Assembly (NCBI RefSeq): GCF_009789555.1
Contig: NZ_CP046902.1
Span: 4,356,001-4,420,000 of the forward strand
Source of the DNA: Stutzerimonas stutzeri
GTDB taxonomy: Bacteria; Pseudomonadota; Gammaproteobacteria; Pseudomonadales; Pseudomonadaceae
DNA length: 64,000 nt
Reading direction: 5' to 3'
This document shows, in pieces, positions 25,267 to 33,323 of the stretch; positions within the stretch are counted from its first letter, which is position 1, and each line of letters starts with the position of its first letter. Below the pieces are notes generated by a model that worked only from the letters and a program-made list of their open reading frames with translations, made no database searches and was not told where the DNA came from. Position numbers and translations under genes: made by a program.

Positions 25267-25986
25267 ATGATGACCATGACCCCGCCAGCGGCTCCGATCC
25301 TGATCACCGGTGCCAGCCAACGCATCGGCCTGTATTGTGCCGAACGGCTACTCGATGAAGGGCAACCGGTGATCGTCACCTACCGGACACCCCGAGCGAG
25401 CCTCGCTCGCCTGCGCGAGCGCGGGGCCGTGACGCTGCCCGCGGATTTCTCCGGCGCGCAAGGTATCCACGCGTTCATCGCGGCGTTGAAGCAGCACACC
25501 GGAGCGTTGCGAGCAATCGTCCATAACGCATCGGACTGGGACGTCGAGGCCGAGGGCGAGGAAGCCGAGGTGTTCCAGCGCATGTTCGAAGTCCACATGC
25601 TCGCGCCTTACCTGATCAATCTCCATTGCGCCGCGCTGTTGCAACACGGCGGGGCGGCGGACATCATCCACATCGGCGATGATGTCACCCGGACAGGCAG
25701 CAAAAAGCACATTGCCTATGCGGCCAGCAAAGCCGGGCTGGACAATCTCACGCTTTCGTTTGCCGCAAGCCTCGCCCCGGCCATCAAGGTCAATGGCATC
25801 GCCCCGGCCCTGATACAGTTCAACGAAGGCGATGACGACGAATATCGGCGTAAAGCGCTGGCGAAATCGGCGCTGGGCATCGAGCCCGGTGCACAGGTGA
25901 TCTACCAGAGCCTGCGGTATCTGCTCGATAATCCCTATGTCACCGGCACCACCCTGACCGTCAATGGCGGCCGCCACCTGATCTGA
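25267..25986 (+). CDS. folM: dihydromonapterin reductase
   Basis: 239 residues from ATG 25267. Short-chain dehydrogenase fold: ITGASQRIGL is the NADPH-binding glycine motif, HNASDWD replaces NNAG, and YAASKAG provides the catalytic Tyr and Lys. FolM reduces dihydromonapterin to tetrahydromonapterin, the cofactor of phenylalanine hydroxylase, and has weak dihydrofolate reductase activity. Three ATGs cluster at 25267, 25270 and 25276, and another at 25225; the family N-terminus supports the cluster, though no clear RBS precedes it. folX follows 15 bp downstream, making a pterin operon. Confidence 0.88.
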   Translation: MMTMTPPAAPILITGASQRIGLYCAERLLDEGQPVIVTYRTPRASLARLRERGAVTLPADFSGAQGIHAFIAALKQHTGALRAIVHNASDWDVEAEGEEAEVFQRMFEVHMLAPYLINLHCAALLQHGGAADIIHIGDDVTRTGSKKHIAYAASKAGLDNLTLSFAASLAPAIKVNGIAPALIQFNEGDDDEYRRKALAKSALGIEPGAQVIYQSLRYLLDNPYVTGTTLTVNGGRHLI

Positions 25987-26001
25987 TTGCGAAGGAGTCC
26001 C

Positions 26002-26376
26002 ATGCCTAGACTGGAACCTGCCATGGCGCGAATCCGCGTCAAAGACCTGCGACTGCGTACGTTCATCGGCATCAAGGAAGAGGAAATCCTCAACAAGCAG
26101 GATGTACTGATCAACCTGACGATGCTGTATCGCGCCGCTGATGCCGTACGCGACAACGACATCGAACACGCGTTGAACTACCGCACCATCACCAAGGCCA
26201 TCATCCAGCACGTCGAGGACAACCGTTTCGCGCTCCTCGAACGGCTCACCCAGGAGATTCTCGACCTCGTCATGCAGCACCCGCAGGTGCGTTACGCCGA
26301 GGTCGAAGTCGACAAACCACACGCCCTGCGCTTCGCCGAATCGGTATCGATCACCCTGGCCCAGCATCGCGACTGA
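26002..26376 (+). CDS. folX: dihydroneopterin triphosphate 2'-epimerase
   Basis: 124 residues. Members of the FolB/FolX T-fold family; MARIRVKDLRLRTFIGIKEEE at the N-terminus and ALLERLTQEILDLV carry the substrate-binding Glu. FolX epimerises dihydroneopterin triphosphate to dihydromonapterin triphosphate, feeding the FolM reductase encoded just upstream. The ATG at 26002 has AAGGAG 6 bases upstream. FolB-type aldolase activity cannot be excluded from sequence alone, but the folM pairing favours FolX. Confidence 0.88.
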   Translation: MPRLEPAMARIRVKDLRLRTFIGIKEEEILNKQDVLINLTMLYRAADAVRDNDIEHALNYRTITKAIIQHVEDNRFALLERLTQEILDLVMQHPQVRYAEVEVDKPHALRFAESVSITLAQHRD

Positions 26377-26385
26377 ACCGTCGCA

Positions 26386-26796
26386 TCAGTCGCTGCCGTA
26401 AGCCAGGGTGGTCATCAACGCCCGGTCACCGCTACGGGCATCCATGCGGGTGTGCTGGATCACCACCGGCACGCTGGAGACGAACACGCTGGCATAATCG
26501 GTTTCCCGGGGCACGGCCTCGGGCGTTTGCAGATCATCGAAACGAAGGTGCAGCGTCCGCTGTGCCGGTACCCGTATCGAGTACGGACCGACCGGCTCGC
26601 GATCGGAAAAATAAAGCGTCAGCTCGATCTCCGCATCCTGCGGGCCGGTATTGAGGATGCAGGCCGTCTCGTGGCTGCGAAGTGCAGGTTCATCGGGTTT
26701 TGGCCCCAGCGCTGGCAGGTAGCCTTCGGCAATGACCCAGTGTGTTTTTCCAATCACGTTCGCGTTCCTCGGCAACGGGGACAGCCGGCTGGCCAT
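26386..26796 (-). CDS. sensory rhodopsin transducer-like protein (ASRT family)
   Basis: 136 residues matching the family of the soluble transducer of Anabaena sensory rhodopsin: IGKTHWVIAEGYLPALGPKP, RSHETACILNTG, LYFSDREPVGPYSIRVPA, TLHLRFDDLQTPEAVPRETDY and VVIQHTRMD are the conserved strands of this small beta-sandwich protein, which forms tetramers. No rhodopsin gene lies within the window, so its signal input is unknown here. Homologues are also known in many non-photosensory bacteria. Start ATG 26796 has GAAGAGG upstream. Convergent with folX, ending nine bases from its stop, and divergent from the DUF1244 gene. Confidence 0.85.
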   Translation of the reverse strand: MASRLSPLPRNANVIGKTHWVIAEGYLPALGPKPDEPALRSHETACILNTGPQDAEIELTLYFSDREPVGPYSIRVPAQRTLHLRFDDLQTPEAVPRETDYASVFVSSVPVVIQHTRMDARSGDRALMTTLAYGSD

Positions 26797-26901
26797 CCTC
26801 TTCAGCGGAGGCGGATCGGCACGCTAAAGTTCCCTGCCGGTATCTGGCCCAGGGCAACCGTCAAGGTTATGATCCCGCCCACGTCTGCAACGCCGAGACC
26901 C

Positions 26902-27201
26902 ATGAAAATGAATGACCAAGAACGTACCGAACTCGAAGCCGCCGCCTTCCGACGCCTGGTTCAGCACCTGCGCAGCCGCCCGGACGCGCAGAACATCGAC
27001 CTGATGAACCTGGCCGGCTTCTGCCGCAACTGCCTGTCGAAGTGGTACAAGGCCGCCGCCGATGACCTGGAGATCGCCGTCAGCATCGACGAGGCACGCG
27101 AAGAGGTCTATGGCATGCCCTACGCCGAATGGAAGAAGCGCTACCAGAAAGACGCGACGCCCGAACAGCAGGCCGCTTTCGACAAGAGCCAGAAGCCATG
27201 A
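26902..27201 (+). CDS. DUF1244 family protein
   Basis: 99 residues. The family core is evident: LRSRPDAQNIDLMNLAGFCR then NCLSKWYKAAADDLE, SIDEAREEVYGMPYAEWKK and YQKDATPEQQAAF, with a Cys-x-x-Cys in FCRNC that could bind metal. Small cytoplasmic protein, solved structurally but without known function. Starts ATG 26902 (MKMNDQ) or 26908. Its stop overlaps the HopJ gene start (ATGA), so the pair is translationally coupled. Confidence 0.88.
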   Translation: MKMNDQERTELEAAAFRRLVQHLRSRPDAQNIDLMNLAGFCRNCLSKWYKAAADDLEIAVSIDEAREEVYGMPYAEWKKRYQKDATPEQQAAFDKSQKP

Positions 27202-27557
27202 ACAGCCTCAGAGATTTTCGCGCCAGCCTGCGCAACCGCAACCATCCCTTCAGCGAGACGCTGGCGTTCATCGCCAATACCTATGATTACCAGCCAAGCC
27301 GCTTCTTCAACGGCAGCGTTGAAAATGCCGCCGGGGAAAACGAAGGTTCGTGCAAGACGCTCGGACTGGCGGTGCTGGAAGGGTTCACCACCGAGGAAGC
27401 ATTGCTGGCATTCGGTGAGCATTATCAATCGGTGCTGGAAAACCCCAGCGGAACCGATCACCGCAACATCCGTGTCCTGATGGAAACCGGGCTGCCGGGG
27501 GTACGCTTCGACCAGCAGCCGCTGACACGCAAACCTGTCAGCTTCGAGGGCAAATAA
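27198..27557 (+). CDS. HopJ-type effector-family protein
   Basis: 119 residues related to P. syringae HopJ1 (NHPFSETLAFIANTYDYQPSRF, GENEGSCKTLGLAVLEGFT, EEALLAFGEHYQSVLENPSGTDHRNIR). The family is widespread in non-pathogens and marine bacteria, and nothing here points to type III secretion, so a housekeeping role is more likely. Start ATG 27198 overlaps the DUF1244 stop by four bases. The pairing with DUF1244 recurs in pseudomonads, as recalled, suggesting a common function not yet described. Confidence 0.85.
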   Translation: MNSLRDFRASLRNRNHPFSETLAFIANTYDYQPSRFFNGSVENAAGENEGSCKTLGLAVLEGFTTEEALLAFGEHYQSVLENPSGTDHRNIRVLMETGLPGVRFDQQPLTRKPVSFEGK

Positions 27558-27560
27558 AAA

Positions 27561-27605
27561 AGGGCCGTCCAGGCACTTGGGGAAGGCTTGATAACGGACG
27601 GCCCT
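27561..27605 (-). terminator. hairpin with T-run reading on the reverse strand
   Basis: AGGGCCGTCC / GGACGGCCCT form a perfect ten-base stem with a 25-nt loop just after the HopJ stop. The T-run lies at the 5' side (AAATAAAAAA), so as an intrinsic terminator it would act on reverse-strand transcripts, although no gene is annotated there. It may still stop HopJ transcripts as a stem without T-run. Confidence 0.45.
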
Positions 27606-27781
27606 GGAAACCAACGAGGTATTTTCGAGGCCAAGTGTGACGGCCACGCGCCACGCAGGCCAGTGAGTCAGGTTGATCGCCCGGATAGGCTTGGACTATC
27701 GGCAAACGAGCGAACCGTCAGGCTTTTCCCACTCCCGTAAAGCCGGTAAGGTCCGGATCGATCCCATCCGGAGTACGCCCT

Positions 27782-28537
27782 ATGCCCATCGCCGCCCTTT
27801 CCGGCCCGCAATACCTGCGTGAAGGTCTGAAATTGATCTTGAGTCCGGGGCTACGGCTGTTCGTCATCCTGCCACTGACGGTCAATCTGTTGCTGTTCGG
27901 CGGGCTCATCTACCTTGCCCTGCGGCAGTTCAGTGGCTGGGTCGATGCCTTCATGCCAAGCCTGCCCGAGTGGCTGATGTTCCTCGAGTACATCCTCTGG
28001 CCGCTGTTCGTGATTCTCGTGGTGTTGATGGTGTTTTTCACCTTCACCATGCTCGCCAATATCATCGCCGCCCCGTTCAATGGCTTTCTCGCCGAGAAGG
28101 TCGAAACGGTCGCCCGTGGTGAGGACAGCTCGCCGCCGTTCAGTTGGACCGAGCTGGTAGCGATGCTGCCCCGCACCGTTGGCCGCGAAGCGCGCAAGCT
28201 GGCCTATTTCGCACCGCGCGCACTGGCCCTGTTGATTCTCTCGTTCATCCCGGTGGTCAACCTGATCGCCGCTCCCCTGTGGCTGCTGTTCGGTGTTTGG
28301 ATGATGGCTGTGCAATACATCGACTATCCGGCGGACAACAACAAGCTGAGCTGGGCTGAAATGATGGTCTGGCTACGCCAGCGGCGCTGGAAAAGCCTGA
28401 GCTTCGGCGCCGTGACGTACGCCGCGCTGCTGGTACCGGTGCTGAATCTGCTGATCATGCCGGCGGCGGTCGCGGGCGCGACCCTGTTCTGGGTTCGCGA
28501 AGGCGGTGTGAATCGGCAGCTCGCCGAAAAGAGCTGA
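27782..28537 (+). CDS. cysZ: sulfate transporter CysZ
   Basis: 251 residues, the length of CysZ, an inner-membrane protein importing sulfate for cysteine synthesis. Four main hydrophobic segments (about 24-48, 70-95, 140-165 and 205-235), with GPQYLREGLKLILSPGLRLF, the NIIAAPFNGFLAEKVE motif after the second, and SFIPVVNLIAAPLW typical of the family. Start ATG 27782; upstream gap of 225 bp has no strong RBS close by, though CGGAGTACGCCCT lies at 7-12 bases. No CysB site was recognised. Confidence 0.9.
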   Translation: MPIAALSGPQYLREGLKLILSPGLRLFVILPLTVNLLLFGGLIYLALRQFSGWVDAFMPSLPEWLMFLEYILWPLFVILVVLMVFFTFTMLANIIAAPFNGFLAEKVETVARGEDSSPPFSWTELVAMLPRTVGREARKLAYFAPRALALLILSFIPVVNLIAAPLWLLFGVWMMAVQYIDYPADNNKLSWAEMMVWLRQRRWKSLSFGAVTYAALLVPVLNLLIMPAAVAGATLFWVREGGVNRQLAEKS

Positions 28538-28788
28538 CGGTCGCAGCGGCGCGCCGTGTTACCACGCCGGAATCAGGGCCGGTGCGCTTCGCGCCGACCC
28601 TGCGACCGCCAACGTCCCGCCAACATGGCGCGATCATCGCGCACGGCTGAGCGTCACGGATGTGGCAAGGGCCCGACGAGCGCAGTCGTCTTCGAGCCCC
28701 TGAGGCAAGACAACGCTAACGAGCGCAGGACCAAGCGCAAGGCTCGACCATGGGGGTCAGCCCACCGCCAGCCTTGGATTGCGCCCTG

Positions 28789-29898
28789 TCACGCCAGGCT
28801 TTTGAGCGCTTCACGGCTGAACGGCAGAATGTCCTGCATGCGCCCTTCGCGCACTTTCAGCGCCCAGTCGGGATCGCAGATCAGCGCGCGCCCCACGGCA
28901 ACCAAATCGAACTCCTGCTTGTTCAAGCGCTCCAGCAGTCCTTCGATATTGGCCGGCTGCGCGACCTTATCCGTCTTGACCATGAATTGGAGAAACTCAC
29001 CGTCGAGCCCCACGCTGCCCACCGTAATGGTCGGCTTGTCGGTGAGCTGACGGGTCCATCCTGCGAGGTTGAGGTCCGAGCCGTCGAACTCCGGTTCCCA
29101 GAAACGCCGCGTCGAGCAGTGGAAAATGTCCACGCCGGCTGCCGACAGCGGCGCCAGGAAGTCGCCGAGCGCTTCGGGCGTCGTGACCAGACGTGCGGTG
29201 TAGTCCTGCTGTTTCCATTGCGAGAAGCGGAAAATGATCGGGAAATCCGCGCCCACCGCCGCGCGAACGGCTTCGATCAGCTCGATGGCGAAGCGTGAGC
29301 GATTGACCAGGCTGCCACCGTACTCATCCGTGCGCTGATTGCTGCCCTCCCAGAAAAACTGGTCGATCAGGTAGCCATGTGCCCCGTGGATTTCCACGCC
29401 GTCCATGCCTATTGCCTTGGCGTCAGCGGCGGCTTGCGCGAATGCCGCAATGACCTCCTGGATGTCCTGGCGGGTCATACCATGGACGATGATCTGTCCG
29501 TCCTTGAGCTTTTCCATTGGCCCGTAGCCCGGCACGTCCGCTTCTGGCTCGGTGCCTTTGCGGCGGACATTACCGACGTGCCAGAGCTGGGGAACGATCT
29601 TGCCCCCGGCAGCATGGACGGCCTCGACCACCGCCTTCCAGCCACCGAGCGCATCTTCGCCGTAAAAGCGCGGCACCTGCGGGTACCCGTTGGCGGCCTT
29701 ATGGCCAACCGTGGTGCCCTCGGTGATGATCAGCCCGACACCCGACGCAGCGCGGCGGCGGTAATACTCGACGACATCAGCGGTCGGCACCCCATTGGGC
29801 GAAAAGGAGCGGGTCATCGGCGCCATCACCACACGGGTCGGCAATTGTAGTTTGCCGAGCTGGAACGGCTCGAACAGGGCATTCACGGCTGCTGTCAT
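28789..29898 (-). CDS. old yellow enzyme family alkene reductase (NemA-like)
   Basis: 369 residues, an FMN-dependent TIM barrel that uses NAD(P)H to reduce activated alkenes, quinones and nitro compounds. RVVMAPMTRS, QLWHVGNVRR and HGAHGYLIDQFF followed by GSNQRTDEYGGSL are signatures (His-Gly-Ala-His provides the substrate anchors); VGRALICDPDWALKVREG closes the FMN phosphate site. RBS GAGGAGATCACA precedes ATG 29898. The TetR gene upstream is likely its repressor, as in nemR-nemA, where electrophiles induce expression; both promoters share a 15-bp motif. Confidence 0.92.
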   Translation of the reverse strand: MTAAVNALFEPFQLGKLQLPTRVVMAPMTRSFSPNGVPTADVVEYYRRRAASGVGLIITEGTTVGHKAANGYPQVPRFYGEDALGGWKAVVEAVHAAGGKIVPQLWHVGNVRRKGTEPEADVPGYGPMEKLKDGQIIVHGMTRQDIQEVIAAFAQAAADAKAIGMDGVEIHGAHGYLIDQFFWEGSNQRTDEYGGSLVNRSRFAIELIEAVRAAVGADFPIIFRFSQWKQQDYTARLVTTPEALGDFLAPLSAAGVDIFHCSTRRFWEPEFDGSDLNLAGWTRQLTDKPTITVGSVGLDGEFLQFMVKTDKVAQPANIEGLLERLNKQEFDLVAVGRALICDPDWALKVREGRMQDILPFSREALKSLA

Positions 29899-29911
29899 TG
29901 TGATCTCCTCG

Positions 29912-29923
29912 TTGATGCATCAA
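29912..29923 (-). promoter_or_regulatory. 12-bp palindrome upstream of the alkene reductase
   Basis: TTGATGCATCAA is a perfect inverted repeat 14-25 bp upstream of the reductase ATG and 15 bp from the shared GACCGGTC motif. It could be a second operator or a leader hairpin; no protein is assigned. Confidence 0.3.
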
Positions 29924-29937
29924 TAGAAGCTGAAAGC

Positions 29938-29952
29938 GACCGGTCGTCTCGC
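29938..29952 (-). promoter_or_regulatory. candidate TetR operator, reductase side
   Basis: GACCGGTCGTCTCGC, with the palindromic core GACCGGTC, 40 bp upstream of the reductase ATG. The same 15-mer occurs at 30579-30593 before the TetR gene. E. coli NemR recognises a GACC/GGTC-based box, which this core resembles. Confidence 0.6.
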
Positions 29953-29968
29953 CGAGCGCTACAAAAAA

Positions 29969-30565
29969 TCAGCGAAACGTCAGCAGACGCTCCAGCTGTG
30001 CCAGAAAAATCGTCAGCGGCGCCACGGAGCGCCCGACCTTCATGCGTAACAGGGCACCTTCCCAGGCGTTGCCAATGAATTCCGCCAGTGACTGGCAATC
30101 GGTATTGGCATCGATTTCGCCGATCCGCCGTGCCTCCTCGAGGCAACCGGCCAGAATTTCCACGCTACGCAGCAGAACCGTTTCCACTCGCTGCCCGATG
30201 GGCTGGGAAAGCTCGGCCATCTCGAAGCTCAGGCTGCCGATGAAGCAGTGATATTCAGGGCATTGCTGGCGGGCAAAATGCGCGACCACATCGGCGTAAT
30301 AGCTCAGGATCCGCTCACAGGGGCTCAGCGCCGTATGGGTGAGCGCAGCCTGGTAGCGTTCGAGGCGAGGCTGATAAAGATGGTCCAGCGCCTGCAAGGC
30401 GAAATCTTCCTTGCTGGCGAAGTAGTGATAAAACGAGCCTTTGGGGATTCCAGCCGCCTGGACAATTTCCAGCACGCCTGTGCCGTGATAACCCCGCCGG
30501 GTCATCACTTGGGCGCCCTTGGCCAGGATCAGTTCGCGTTTGTCGGTTCGGGCTCGGTTGCTCAT
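29969..30565 (-). CDS. TetR/AcrR family regulator, NemR-like
   Basis: 198 residues from ATG 30565. The helix-turn-helix is complete at about 20-55: GYHGTGVLEIVQAAGIPKGS then FYHYFASKEDFALQALD. The ligand domain has cysteines in QQCPEYHCFIG and CLEEARR; NemR senses electrophiles through cysteines, so a thiol switch is plausible. Sits immediately upstream of the alkene reductase on the same strand, 70 bp apart. The start is fixed at 30565 partly because a shared 15-bp operator-like repeat begins 14 bp upstream; the longer frame from 30607 would place it in the coding part. Confidence 0.88.
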   Translation of the reverse strand: MSNRARTDKRELILAKGAQVMTRRGYHGTGVLEIVQAAGIPKGSFYHYFASKEDFALQALDHLYQPRLERYQAALTHTALSPCERILSYYADVVAHFARQQCPEYHCFIGSLSFEMAELSQPIGQRVETVLLRSVEILAGCLEEARRIGEIDANTDCQSLAEFIGNAWEGALLRMKVGRSVAPLTIFLAQLERLLTFR

Positions 30566-30578
30566 CGGCCGAGCATAT

Positions 30579-30593
30579 GACCGGTCGTCTCGC
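30579..30593 (-). promoter_or_regulatory. candidate TetR operator, regulator side
   Basis: Second copy of GACCGGTCGTCTCGC, 14 bp upstream of the TetR ATG, in the same orientation as the copy before the reductase. The arrangement is as expected for autoregulation. Confidence 0.6.
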
Positions 30594-30723
30594 GCGAACA
30601 CCATCATCCACAGCGCTTATTGCGCCGCCACGATCGCAACGATGGGATGACGCAAGAGGCCGGCGCCGCACAGCGAGTTAATGCGCGCAGCGGCAGGCGC
30701 CGCTGCGCGAGGGGAGGCGTTGG

Positions 30724-31206
30724 TCAGGCCAGCGCGCTTTCGACCGCCTGGATCAAGGCCGGATCGTCCGGAGCCGTCCGGGGAGAGAAGCGCGCCAGTA
30801 CACGGCCGTCCTTGTCGACGAGAAATTTTTCGAAGTTCCAGCTGATGTCACCTGGAAAGTCGGCGCCCTCGCCCGCCAGCAGACGGTACAGCGGGTGACG
30901 CTGCGGGCCGTTGACCTCGAGCTTGCTGCTCAATGGAAAGCTGATGCCATAGGTCTCGCTGCAGAACTGCAGGATTTGCGCATCGCTGCCCGGCTCCTGC
31001 GCCGCGAACTGATTGCAAGGAATGCCGAGCACGCCGAAGCCACGGTCCTGGTAACGCTCATGCAGGGCTTGCAGGCCCGCATACTGGGGGGTCAGACCGC
31101 ACTCGGAGGCCACGTTGACCACCAGTGTCAGCTGGTTTTTCAGCGGCGCAAGGGGCAGCTCCTGGCCAGCGAGGCCGGGTAGGACCAACTCGTGGAACGC
31201 GCTCAT
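30724..31206 (-). CDS. glutathione peroxidase family (thiol peroxidase)
   Basis: 160 residues. VNVASECGLTPQY supplies the peroxidatic Cys36 (selenocysteine position in animals); GIPCNQFAAQEPG and WNFEKFLVDKDGRV provide the conserved resolving-type Cys and the Asn/Trp of the active site. Non-seleno bacterial members usually use thioredoxin rather than glutathione. Reduces hydrogen peroxide and lipid hydroperoxides in the cytoplasm. RBS GGAGAAGAGAGA before ATG 31206. Downstream of slyD in the same direction but separated by a strong terminator. Confidence 0.93.
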   Translation of the reverse strand: MSAFHELVLPGLAGQELPLAPLKNQLTLVVNVASECGLTPQYAGLQALHERYQDRGFGVLGIPCNQFAAQEPGSDAQILQFCSETYGISFPLSSKLEVNGPQRHPLYRLLAGEGADFPGDISWNFEKFLVDKDGRVLARFSPRTAPDDPALIQAVESALA

Positions 31207-31224
31207 TCTCTCTTCTCCAGAGGG

Positions 31225-31257
31225 TAAAAAAGCGCTCCGGCATTACCGAAGCGCTTC
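31225..31257 (-). terminator. rho-independent terminator after slyD
   Basis: On the reverse strand, AAGCGCTTCGG-TAATG-CCGGAGCGCTT forms a stem of about ten base pairs followed by TTTTTAC, in the 103-bp gap between slyD and the glutathione peroxidase gene. Confidence 0.88.
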
Positions 31258-31309
31258 CATCGCTCGACCGTGATCGAGCCTTGTCGCCACCCGCCTCGCA
31301 GCGAGGGGA

Positions 31310-31795
31310 TCAGTGCTGGTGACCGCCTTCGCCGTGGACGTGGCCATGGGCAATTTCTTCTTCGCTGGCGTCGCGTACATCGACGATCTTGACCTCGAAA
31401 TTCAGGCGCTGACCGGCCAGCGGGTGGTTGCCGTCAACGATCACGTCGTCGCCTTCGACATCACGGATCGTGACGATCTGCATGCCGCCATCCGGACCGG
31501 ACGCATGAAACTGCATGCCGACTTCCAGCTCGTCGACACCTTCGAACATGGCGCGATTGAGCGTGGCGACCAATTCGGGGCTGTACTCGCCATAGGCATC
31601 CTGCGGTTCGATGGCGACCTTGACCTCGTCACCGCCCTGCTTGCCTTCCAGCGCTTTTTCCAGGCCGGAGATGATGTTGCCTGCGCCATGCAGGTAGACC
31701 AGCGGCGCACCGCCGGCAGAGCTGTCGATCACCTCACCGGCGTCGTTGGTGAGTGTGTAGTCGATTGACACAGCCTTGTTAGCGGCAATCTGCAT
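31310..31795 (-). CDS. slyD: FKBP-type peptidyl-prolyl isomerase SlyD
   Basis: 161 residues from ATG 31795. MQIAANKAVSIDYTLTNDAG and LHGAGNIISGLEKALEGKQGG begin the FKBP domain, interrupted by the insert-in-flap chaperone domain (about 70-125, EPQDAYGEYSPELVATLNR). The C-terminus HGHVHGEGGHQH is histidine-rich and metal-binding, shorter than in E. coli SlyD. Catalyses proline isomerisation, chaperones folding and supplies nickel to hydrogenase maturation in species that have it. An upstream in-frame extension to 31951 lacks family resemblance. In P. aeruginosa slyD is near ackA-pta too, as recalled. Confidence 0.92.
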   Translation of the reverse strand: MQIAANKAVSIDYTLTNDAGEVIDSSAGGAPLVYLHGAGNIISGLEKALEGKQGGDEVKVAIEPQDAYGEYSPELVATLNRAMFEGVDELEVGMQFHASGPDGGMQIVTIRDVEGDDVIVDGNHPLAGQRLNFEVKIVDVRDASEEEIAHGHVHGEGGHQH

Positions 31796-32033
31796 GGGAC
31801 GAAACCTTTGCTGGGGAGTGTGATGCCAAAGTTTAACCGCGAGCTGCGTCGATTGCGAACCGAGCCCGGATAAACGGGGCCAACGGATGCCTTGACAAAC
31901 GTCGGCAGCCTCCTGCAATCGAGGGTGTCGCATACAACCTTTGGAGAGCATCGGTTCGTCGGCGCCTATGCCAGAATCCGCGCCACACGCTAGGCGATGC
32001 CTTTAACAATTACTACGCATGCAAGGAGCACCG

Positions 32034-33221
32034 ATGCTCGCTCGAAATATCCTGGTGATTAACTGCGGCAGCTCGTCGATCAAGTTCGCGCTGGTCAACG
32101 AAACGCAGGCGACCTTCCCGCTGCAAGGCCTGGCCGAGCGTCTCGGCAGCCCGGAAGCGGTGCTTCATTGGCAATTGGGGGACGCCAAGCAGAGCCTGGA
32201 CATACCGGGTGCCGATCATCGCGCAGCGCTGGAACGACTGCTGCCGCTGGCCCAGGACGCCGCGGGTGGCAAGCTCGACGGCATCGGGCATCGGGTGGTC
32301 CATGGCGGCGAGCACTTCACCGGCTCCAGCCTGATCGACGAGGATGTGCTCAAGGCGATCCGCGACAGCGCACAACTGGCACCGCTGCATAATCCCGCCA
32401 ACCTAGTGGGCATCGACGCCGCCATCGCGCTTTTCCCGGGCCTGCCGCAGGTGAGCGTGTTCGACACGGCCTTCCACCAGACCATGCCCGAACATGCGTT
32501 CCGCTATGCCGTGCCGGAGTTTCTCTACAAGGAGCACAGTGTTCGGCGCTACGGCTTCCACGGCACCAGCCACCACTATGTCAGCAAGCGCGCCGCCGAG
32601 ATGACCGGCCTGCCCGTGAACGATAGCTGCTGGTTGACCGCGCACCTGGGTAATGGCTGCTCGACCTGCGCGATCGTCAACGGCGAAAGCCGCGACACCA
32701 GCATGGGACTGACCCCGCTCGAAGGCCTTGTGATGGGCACCCGCAGCGGCGACGTCGACCCCAATCTGCACAGCTACCTGCACCGAACGCTGGGTTGGAG
32801 CCTCGAACAGATCGATCGCGTACTCAACCACGACAGCGGACTGAAGGGGCTGTCAGGGCTGTCCAATGACATGCGCACCCTCTACGAAGCACGTGTTGCC
32901 GGCCATCCAGGCGCGACGCTGGCCTTCGAGGTGTTCTGCTACCGCCTGGCCAAGTCGCTGGCGAGCATGGCCTGTGCGCTGCCAAAGCTGGACGGCCTGA
33001 TCTTCACCGGCGGCATCGGCGAGAATTCGGCCGCTGTGCGCAGCCGCACGCTCGAACACCTCAAGCTGTTCAATTTCACGCTGGACGAAGAAGCCAACGC
33101 ACGCTGCACCCGCGGCGTCGGCGGAGAGATCCAGGCGGCGGGTAGCCCGCGCGTGCTCGTAGTACCTACCAACGAGGAACGACAGATCGCGCTGGACACC
33201 CTGGCGTTGCTTGACGCCTGA
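32034..33221 (+). CDS. ackA: acetate kinase
   Basis: 395 residues. LVINCGSSSIKFALV carries the Asn of the active site, GIGHRVVHGGEHF and FHGTSHHY the catalytic region (Arg, His, with FHGTSH as acetate kinase signature), HLGNGCSTCAI and GLMMGTRSGD-like VMGTRSGDVDP the nucleotide loop. Interconverts acetyl phosphate and acetate with ATP. ATG 32034 follows AAGGAGCACCG; an ATG at 32019 is five codons upstream but has no RBS. pta follows 102 bp later in the same direction. Confidence 0.96.
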   Translation: MLARNILVINCGSSSIKFALVNETQATFPLQGLAERLGSPEAVLHWQLGDAKQSLDIPGADHRAALERLLPLAQDAAGGKLDGIGHRVVHGGEHFTGSSLIDEDVLKAIRDSAQLAPLHNPANLVGIDAAIALFPGLPQVSVFDTAFHQTMPEHAFRYAVPEFLYKEHSVRRYGFHGTSHHYVSKRAAEMTGLPVNDSCWLTAHLGNGCSTCAIVNGESRDTSMGLTPLEGLVMGTRSGDVDPNLHSYLHRTLGWSLEQIDRVLNHDSGLKGLSGLSNDMRTLYEARVAGHPGATLAFEVFCYRLAKSLASMACALPKLDGLIFTGGIGENSAAVRSRTLEHLKLFNFTLDEEANARCTRGVGGEIQAAGSPRVLVVPTNEERQIALDTLALLDA

Positions 33222-33323
33222 CAACGCGCCGACACGCACCGCACTGCAGAATCCGGGCGACCTCGAGCCTCCGGATTCGTCGACTCGACAACGCCATCGC
33301 CCCTCGCTCGACAGGAGATCTAC

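Noticed and set aside
27198..27557. HopJ gene as evidence of type III secretion
   Set aside because: HopJ-like proteins are found widely in bacteria without type III secretion, and no secretion genes are in the window.
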